Source: Entoloma clypeatum (Eukaryota; Basidiomycota; Agaricomycetes; Agaricales; Entolomataceae). From it: a stretch of DNA of 64,000 nucleotides. The notes beneath the pieces were generated by a model. That model saw only the letters and a program-made list of their open reading frames with translations, was not told the DNA's origin and made no database searches. The number at the start of each line of letters is the position of its first letter. The stretch's first letter is position 1. A program made the translations under genes and the position numbers. The stretch is from contig OY751486.1 in NCBI GenBank assembly GCA_963565915.1, positions 4,588,001 through 4,652,000 of the forward strand. Direction: 5' to 3'. Shown here piece after piece: positions 57,851-64,000 of the stretch.

Positions 57851-59066
57851 ACTTGGCCTTGGAGCTCGCCAGCAACGCGACCAATTTACATCTCCATTTC
57901 CTGCTATTGATTTACATACCATATTGTAGTCCCCTGTACTAGTAGACCCCCCTCCCACATGTATAACGCCACGGGTGTATTCATACCGCGATGTCAACTT
58001 ATACTTGTAGCTTTCCTACGTGTCTCTAGCTCAGCTTTTTTTGCGTCCTCCACCGTCACCCATTCCTGCGGAATTGGCGATTGTTGTTTGCGACATATTT
58101 TACGGATCCAGATTCAATTAAAGTCGACCGTCTCTCAAAACAAAGTTCTTACCATGGTGCGGACCTGCCCCGCTCACTGAATGCCAACGCTCTGAAAGCG
58201 CACGAAACTCAAATCGCATATGTAGAGAGAAAAAGTAATTTTCTCAGCAACGTCAACGAAGCTATTAAATATAACTTGAACACCTAGAGGAAAAGGGGGG
58301 GAAGGAAAAAAGAGAAAGAAAAAAATGCTAATGTCTACAATCAGTCCGGACGAGATGGATGTATGAGGAGGTGGGTGGGTTTCGACGAATGTCAAGTATG
58401 AAAAAAGAGAGTGACAGGGCAGCAAAGGAGTGTGGGAGCGGCTCCGACGTTGCGGGCGCGGAAAGCAAAAGGGGCGGGAAAGCAATGGAAAATGAATGTG
58501 TGTGTGTGTGCATGTGTGTGTGTGTAGCCAAACGAAACGGAGAATGGTTGAGGGGCGATGGTGGCCGCTGAACGCGAAGGACGACCGTCCCGAGGAGTGG
58601 AACATAGATGAAAGCCGGAATGAAGGACCTAGATGAAAGATGGATGAAGGGGGTCGGATTCGAAAAGATCGCGTGGAACGGCATCACGATGAGCGGAGCC
58701 AAGTGAAAGACAGCGATGACGGGGCAGAAGGGAAGATCAGGAGGGGGAGGAGGATTATGTATAATGCGTTCATTAGAATATTATAAGGATCGTGTCGTGC
58801 CTTTGTCATAGATGAATGGACGATACATAATGATGCGCGAGTAGGAGGGGAAGGAGACAGGATGAATAGAGAGCATGGTAGGACTCAAAAGTTAAGAGGG
58901 TGTTAAAAGACGAAGGACGCTCCGATTAGGTGTGAATGGAGCAGAGTCAAGAAGTTGAAGAACAGGGTTCACAAGGGGAGGGGACGTCGAGGAAACATCA
59001 GAGGATTGTGAAAGCTCGTGGCTTGCGCTCCAGATGTGATGCATCACCATGGATATGGGGAAGCCT
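57851..59066. other. Convergent 3' region between condensin and PIP5K genes
   Basis: 1.2 kb without a supported gene; contains purine-rich tracts and a TG microsatellite. Likely untranslated tails of both genes. Confidence 0.5.
58497..58525. repeat. (TG)n microsatellite
   Basis: An interrupted TG repeat, seven TG units, CA, then seven more TG units. Located between convergent genes. Confidence 0.9.
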
Positions 59067-61443
59067 TTACTCGGCTTTAAACCGCGCTCCGCCTTCGCCC
59101 CCGCGCATGATAGCTTTCATAAAGCCAATAAACCGGTCCGCATATTCTGTCGGCGGCACAGGACTGATTTTATGCTTTACCACCAAGAAAAAAAACAATC
59201 AATCATAACACATCGAGATTTTAGAAAGAAAAAGACGCACAATATCAGCCTTGAGCCCTTTACACAGATGCTCGACCTTCTTAAACAGCCCATACGGCGT
59301 CAAAATATCAATCACGCCCAAGTAATAGATAGTGTCGATCCCTTCGTTGTTCTCGTCCGTCGCGCGAAACCCACCCTCGTCCTGATAGAACAACAGCTGC
59401 TGTCGGTCGCTGAATATCGACCCCTGCTGCTCCTGGTCGTCCGGTAGCTGGATATTGTCGAGGCGCCGCGGGTCGGACGTGCGGTAGATCGCGCGGCGCA
59501 TCGCGACCGCTTCCGGGGACCCCACCTTGTGCGGCGTCTTGTGCCCCATGGCCTTGCGGCGGATTGGGCCATGTGTATGTGGGAGGTCCGGCTGCATAGG
59601 TGGTGAGTATCTCAGATTATGTAACGGACCAGGGGGTAGAACGAACGGACCGAGAAAACCTTCAGCGTGTTCCGCCGCACGTTGTCCCTGTTCCCGCGCC
59701 GCATGTTGTGGATGCCCACCAGCAGACTGTAATCCATCACATGGACCTTCTTCAAAAATTCGGCATCGCGCTCGAGCTGCACCGACAGGTACGCGCGCTT
59801 CTCCGGGCCGAGCTCGAGCGTCTTCCGCCGGTTTATCCAGTTGAGATCCTTGAGCACTGCTCGTGGGTTCTTCTCGGCCTTGTCCTCGGGGTACTCCCTT
59901 CCGACCGTGCTTCCCTTGAGGTCGTACGTCTCGTGTATGTCGCGGTGCGGTGGGAAGATGTTGTTCATGATCACAAAGTGGATTTTCCGTCCGCGCGGGA
60001 GCTTGACGCGGTGGAGGCCGTAGAAGCGGGAGAGAAGGGTATGCGGGTTCGCCTTGACGTGTTCGTAGTAGGCCGGGAGGATGCGGAGGAGGAAGGCGTG
60101 CTCGGAGTGGTGAATCGTTTTGATGATGAACCGATAGTCACGCGAGAAGTAGAAGAAGGATCCGGACTTGCCCGGGGAGCCGAGCTCGGAGAGGATGTAC
60201 TTTGCGGTGAGGGAGAGGAGGTAGTCAGCGGGGTCGAGGTGGAAGAGGTCTTCTCGGAGCGAGCGGAACACCCAAGGAGCATAGTCCTTGAATTTAAAAT
60301 CGTATTTCGCCGAAGGCGTCAGCTCATTGCCGATGATGTCGAAAGAGTATTTGTGCTGCGCTTTGAAGTCCTCTGGTGTGAGCGGCCGCTTGATTTTGGC
60401 CTGACATCGAGAGACCTATGGAGTGGAGTTATATGAGGGGGAAAAGGCAGAAAGATAAAGGTACTGACACCAATCCGTATGCCCGTCAGCATGTTGTACA
60501 TCATCACATAGTTGACATGATCCTCCTTGATCCACTTGCCCACTATCGGGTCATCCTGCTGCTTCTCCTTGTCCTTTTCCGCAGTTTTTTCCCTTGTCAA
60601 CGCAGCCTCGGCCTCCTGTTGCAGTTTCGCACGCTTTGATATTCGTTCCCGACGGATATTCTCGGCATGCAGCTGAATGTCCGATTCAAGCTCTCCGGTG
60701 ACCGGAATCGTTGTTGACATGGCTGGATACAGTTTCACAGCTGAGCCGGTGGTGTTCCGCCGCGTCGGGCGTTGCATGGGACCTTGCGGCTGTTGAAGGT
60801 ACGTATCGGAGGAGAGATGGCCTGTAGGTTTGGATGAAGAGGCCACCGGGAATGAACTAGGTGGAGAAGCGTTTGAGATTGTGATGGTCCGCGATGAAGT
60901 CCTCGTCTCTGTCGAAGCACGATGTAGCCGTGGTTGCTCGAGTGGTTCTGCAAAGAAGACTTTATCTTTTTGCAAAGGCTCTTCGACCGGGGGTTCATCT
61001 TTTGCTGAAAGTTCGTTGTCGATGCTCGCTGGAGGAGAAGGAGGAAGAGGACCAGCCGTGAATCGGGTGAAATAAGTGTCGTCCATTGTTGTCCTTTTGA
61101 GAGTGATAGTGTCGTCTGTGACTTGAACGATGTGCACTTCCTGCGAGGCCCGTTGTATGGGACGTACAGGGCTAGTCTCCTTGGGAGTGATGGTTTGCAC
61201 AGAGGATGAGGGCGTAAGCGGAGCGGTATGAAACGAGGTGGCTGACGACGAGAGAGCACTTTGGACAGACAGTCTATGCCGGTCGGTCATTATCGGCGGC
61301 GGGGTATGACGCTGGGAGGTCATGATGGCGGTGGAGGTCATGGTCGATGACGAGGGAAGAGCAAAGTCTGAGTGGGGGGTGATTGAAACCAACTTGAAAT
61401 GTCTGCAAGGGCGTGATGTGGCTGTGCTTTTGAATCCCGTCAT
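59067..61443 (-). CDS. MSS4: Phosphatidylinositol-4-phosphate 5-kinase (Mss4/its3-like)
   Basis: Makes PI(4,5)P2 at the plasma membrane, controlling actin, endocytosis and cell wall signalling. The N-terminal 250 residues are Ser/Thr/Pro-rich and disordered. The kinase domain begins at [22 protein letters not shown] and shows [36 protein letters not shown] (glycine loop and catalytic Lys), [40 protein letters not shown] and [20 protein letters not shown] (metal-binding Asp). The last exon gives [16 protein letters not shown] and ends GGARFKAE at 59067. About six exons. The segment between the DYSLL motif and the IDIL motif is the usual variable insert. First Met at 61443 begins [12 protein letters not shown]; later Mets (MTSTAIM) are possible starts. 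Confidence 0.92.
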
Positions 61444-61627
61444 CTCAATGACCGCCGACTACTTACAATCATACTACACATTCAACTTGATCAAGTTGCT
61501 CATTCATTGCTCAAGGCGTCGCAAGTTTTCCATCGGGAAGGTTCTCAAGTGGAATGCGACCCACACCCGAAACATGTCTGAGACTGCGTCCTAAAACCCC
61601 CTAGAGCACCTAACCAGCCCACTGTCC

Positions 61628-62446
61628 ATGACTCCGGACACAGTGCCTGCAGGATCTGAGCCGCCCACGTGATCTTCACCTTACTACCTGGAGCCGATTA
61701 TATTTCAGGTGCTACACCGAAACCCTTGCCATGTACTAGTTCCTGACTTCACTTGATCCGAATAGGTTGAGAATAATCTGTTCAAAGTGCCACGAGACCA
61801 CTTCATATCGAATTCTTCCGTTTTTCGCGATATGTTCTCAATTCCTCAAGGTGAAAATACGGTCTGTGATGGCTTGAGTGATGAGACACCTGTGAAACTC
61901 GATGGGATCACTAAATTCGACTTTGAGAATCTCCTCCTTCTCATGTTTCCATTGTAGGTCCCAAGTCTATCGGCCCAAGCCTTCATTAAAAAATTTTGCA
62001 ACAGAAAGCCCTCGTCTCCTTCGAAAATGACAATGCACCAATGGTTATCCATCTTAAAGCTATCCAAGATGTGGTATTTTCGGGATATGTTCGCCCTTGC
62101 TGAATCCAAATTAACCGATATGGCGATCGGTCCTGTTGAAAGAGTGCGTCTTGCAAGAAACTACAACATCTCCAAATGGTTGAAATCTGCATCTACCGAT
62201 CTTGTGACGCGAGAGACTCCCCTGTCTCTTAAGGAGAGTCAAAGCATTGGGCTTCCATCCACCATCAGCATCTTCCACCTGCGAGAAGCACACATAAAAT
62301 GTTCAAAAAACACCAATGGTAAGCGGCCGTTCTTCCCATCTGTCGATGTCGAAGGCGCATTCGACAAGGAACTTGGAGCAATGGAAAGTGCATATCGTGA
62401 ATTCATGACGGAAGGGCATTCAGCGTACGTCGTTAGCCAGCGCTGA
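61628..62446 (+). pseudogene. BTB/POZ gene with an in-frame TGA in its first exon
   Basis: Exons 61628-61708, 61766-61953 and 62005-62446 close in phase to a 236-codon reading that includes one TGA at 61670. The reading is MTPDTVPAGSEPPT, stop, then SSPYYLEPIIFQ, and after the intron VENNLFKVPRDHFISNSSVF, DMFSIPQGENTVCDG, SETPVKLDGITKFDFENLL-like helices and WLSILKLSKMWYFRDMF. The neighbouring paralogue reads SPSYYFDEIIFQ at the same place, so the frame is right and the TGA replaces a coding triplet. No other ATG could start before the BTB core except inside it. Everything else looks intact, so either a recent inactivation, a polymorphism or a sequencing error. The last exon ends SAYVVSQR. 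Confidence 0.7.
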
Positions 62447-63296
62447 TAAGGATGTTGACTCATCGCTAAATTTCAAATTTTTAAGGCCCTCAAAGCCTTT
62501 CCAACGCCGTGTGTAAAGCGTGCATCTCTAGCTATTAAAAAGGTGCTGTGGGTGATTGTTGACGGAATATATCATTTCTTCCACGAAAACCGGGCCACCA
62601 TGGGGCATCACGGACTCTGATGAATTTTCGTCAAGGTTCGTGAATGATGGCCATTCTTTGCGACGTCCCTATGCTTCCCGGTATACGACCACCAGTGCTG
62701 TTCTCTTGATATTTACCCAGAGTCTAAATCTCTTGGGGAAGCTCGCATTTTACAGTTTTGCCGACTGACTCTGTGGGCCCCGCTACGATGATGGGGCATG
62801 CACTGGCAGGTGGATACAGTAAGCACGAGAACGGAAACCGGCATCGAATTGGCATCGAAGTACAGTAACCAACGTACAGAAAGCAGTTAAGTCTATAGTT
62901 GTAGATGAATTCCACAATTGAATTGAATCAAATCTTATGCAACGAAAAGTTCCCAAATACCGGCATATTAATATGCATCAAGTATAGCATCTCTTGAAAG
63001 GCGGCTTATCGCCAGCTTGGAAATGAAGTTATGACAGTCAACTGGCTCGAAGGAGGGTAGTAGTACTAATACTGAAATCGGAACAAGCAGTTTGAGTTTC
63101 ACATTCCAGTTCGGCGTCAAATCAGAAAGCCACCGTGACGAGAGCATGCCAGTGAGCGCCATTAAGGTACCTGCCATTGTAGCATGGGAGACCAGGAGAG
63201 CCGTTTTTACTGATAGGCGCCCAGAGTGATCGACCCCCTGATCAAACGAAGCTGACACGAGAGAGGATCCACAACCCCCTTCAATTCTTTGCTCCC
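62447..63296. other. Spacer between the two BTB paralogues
   Basis: 850 bp with no supported gene. A minus-strand frame, 62968-63336, encodes 122 residues with a hydrophobic stretch (VSHATMAGTLMALTGML) but overlaps the next gene's start, and no family is known. Confidence 0.4.
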
Positions 63297-64000
63297 ATGA
63301 ATCCTTCGAAGTTGAGTGCAGTGCGATCCCCATCATACTACTTTGACGAAATTATCTTTCAAGTGAGTGCCGTAGATTTTTTTTTTGAAGATCACTGTCG
63401 TCATCATGGCGCCTAGGTCGAGGCTACTCTCTTTAGAGTGCCACGGAACTACTTCATGGAGAATTCGTCTATTTTTCGAGACATGTTTTCGATCCCTGAG
63501 ATTGGAGGGTCTCATCTAGAGGGATCGAGTGATGAACATCCGCTAAAGCTCGATGGGATTTGCCAAAAGGATTTTGAGAGGATTTTGAAAGTCATGTATC
63601 CACCGTTAGCGCCTCTTCGTCGAGTAGTGTCAAATCCCATGGACGCTGACATAACCCTGCAGACAGATTCCAGCGAAGTATGACATGACAAAGGACGAAT
63701 GGGTGTCCATCCTAACATTGGCAAAGATGTGGTATCTTGTAGACATTCACGCCCTGGCCGTCGACAAATTAACCGACCCGAAGATGAATATGGATCCAGC
63801 CGAAAGAGTCATACTCGCGCGGGACCATTATGTTATTGCGTGGCTTCAAACCGGATACCACGACTTCATATGGCGAGACTTTCCCCCGTCTTTCGAGGAA
63901 TGTGAGAAGATCGGATGGCCAAGCGCAATCCTTATCTTCCACCTCCGTGAAGACCAGTTAAAACGTCGCATTCAATCCTACCAGTCGCTGCAGGCAGAGA
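63297..64000 (+). CDS. BTB/POZ domain protein, partial (continues past the window end)
   Basis: Exons 63297-63362, 63417-63604 and 63663 onward; phases close at each junction and the frame stays open to the last base, so the C-terminus is missing. Starts MNPSKLSAVRSPSYYFDEII, then after the first intron VEATLFRVPRNYFMENSSIF, DMFSIPEIGGSHLEGSSDEH, KDFERILKVMYPPQIPAKYD and EWVSILTLAKMWYLVDIH. The final part is ERVILARDHYVIAWLQTGYH and FHLREDQLKRRI. It is the closest neighbour and likely tandem paralogue of the broken BTB gene just upstream, with introns at the same positions. Function is inferred only from the fold. Confidence 0.82.

Noticed and set aside
59600..60436. A 278-codon plus-strand open frame
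   Set aside because: It is the antisense shadow of the PIP5K catalytic domain; GC-rich codons keep the opposite strand open.
32248..61672. Idea that TGA is recoded as an amino acid in this genome
   Set aside because: Intact genes such as both proteases and condensin end on TGA, so the in-frame TGAs are better read as lesions.

Overview
The window is nuclear DNA of a filamentous basidiomycete, most likely an Agaricomycete mushroom or wood/litter-decay fungus. The evidence is dense two-strand gene packing, many phase-conserved introns of about 48-65 bp, and characteristic families: several fungal BTB/POZ proteins, polyporopepsin-type aspartic proteases, a DUF6534 membrane protein, a FunK1 kinase remnant, a Crinkler-like ATPase, phenylalanine ammonia-lyase and a MATA-type HMG-box factor. 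The species cannot be fixed from sequence alone.

Layout. 0.2-7.5 kb: HMG-box regulator (+), three-EH-domain endocytic scaffold (+), and a BTB protein (-) with an unusual four-fold Cys-rich tail. 7.6-13 kb: two oppositely oriented, intron-containing copies of the RNA polymerase subunit gene RPB10, flanking a small conserved fungal gene and degraded repeats. 13.2-15.7 kb: membrane-anchored class 3 aldehyde dehydrogenase (-). 16.2-19.7 kb: decayed sequence with a FunK1 kinase relic. 19.7-25.1 kb: a direct tandem pair of secreted aspartic proteases. 25.7-30 kb: a candidate eIF4E-binding protein, mitochondrial p32/MAM33, and a secreted protein built of four Cys modules (all -). 32.2-38 kb: a broken Crinkler-like P-loop ATPase (+), a DUF6534 membrane protein (-) and a weak small gene. 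38.5-45.2 kb: trehalose-6-phosphate phosphatase (+) and phenylalanine ammonia-lyase (-). 45.7-48.1 kb: relic of a large BIRC6/UBE2O-type E2 enzyme. 48.6-57.9 kb: three-RRM SR-like mRNP protein (-), BTB protein (-), and condensin subunit 1 (+), the last two sharing a 188-bp divergent promoter. 59-61.4 kb: phosphatidylinositol-4-phosphate 5-kinase (-). 61.6-64 kb: a BTB gene broken by a stop, followed by an intact BTB paralogue that runs off the end.

Core housekeeping genes (RPB10, p32, CND1, PIP5K, the RRM protein, TPS2) look intact and are interleaved with fast-evolving families that show birth and death: tandem proteases, four BTB genes, and CRN, FunK1 and E2 relics. No single operon-like pathway is present. 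The most distinctive items are the inverted RPB10 pair, the BTB protein with alternating putative zinc-ribbon repeats, the modular Cys-repeat secreted protein and the possible 4E-binding protein. Exon joins were made by eye from splice signals and reading phase; lengths given as exact are those where the phases close.
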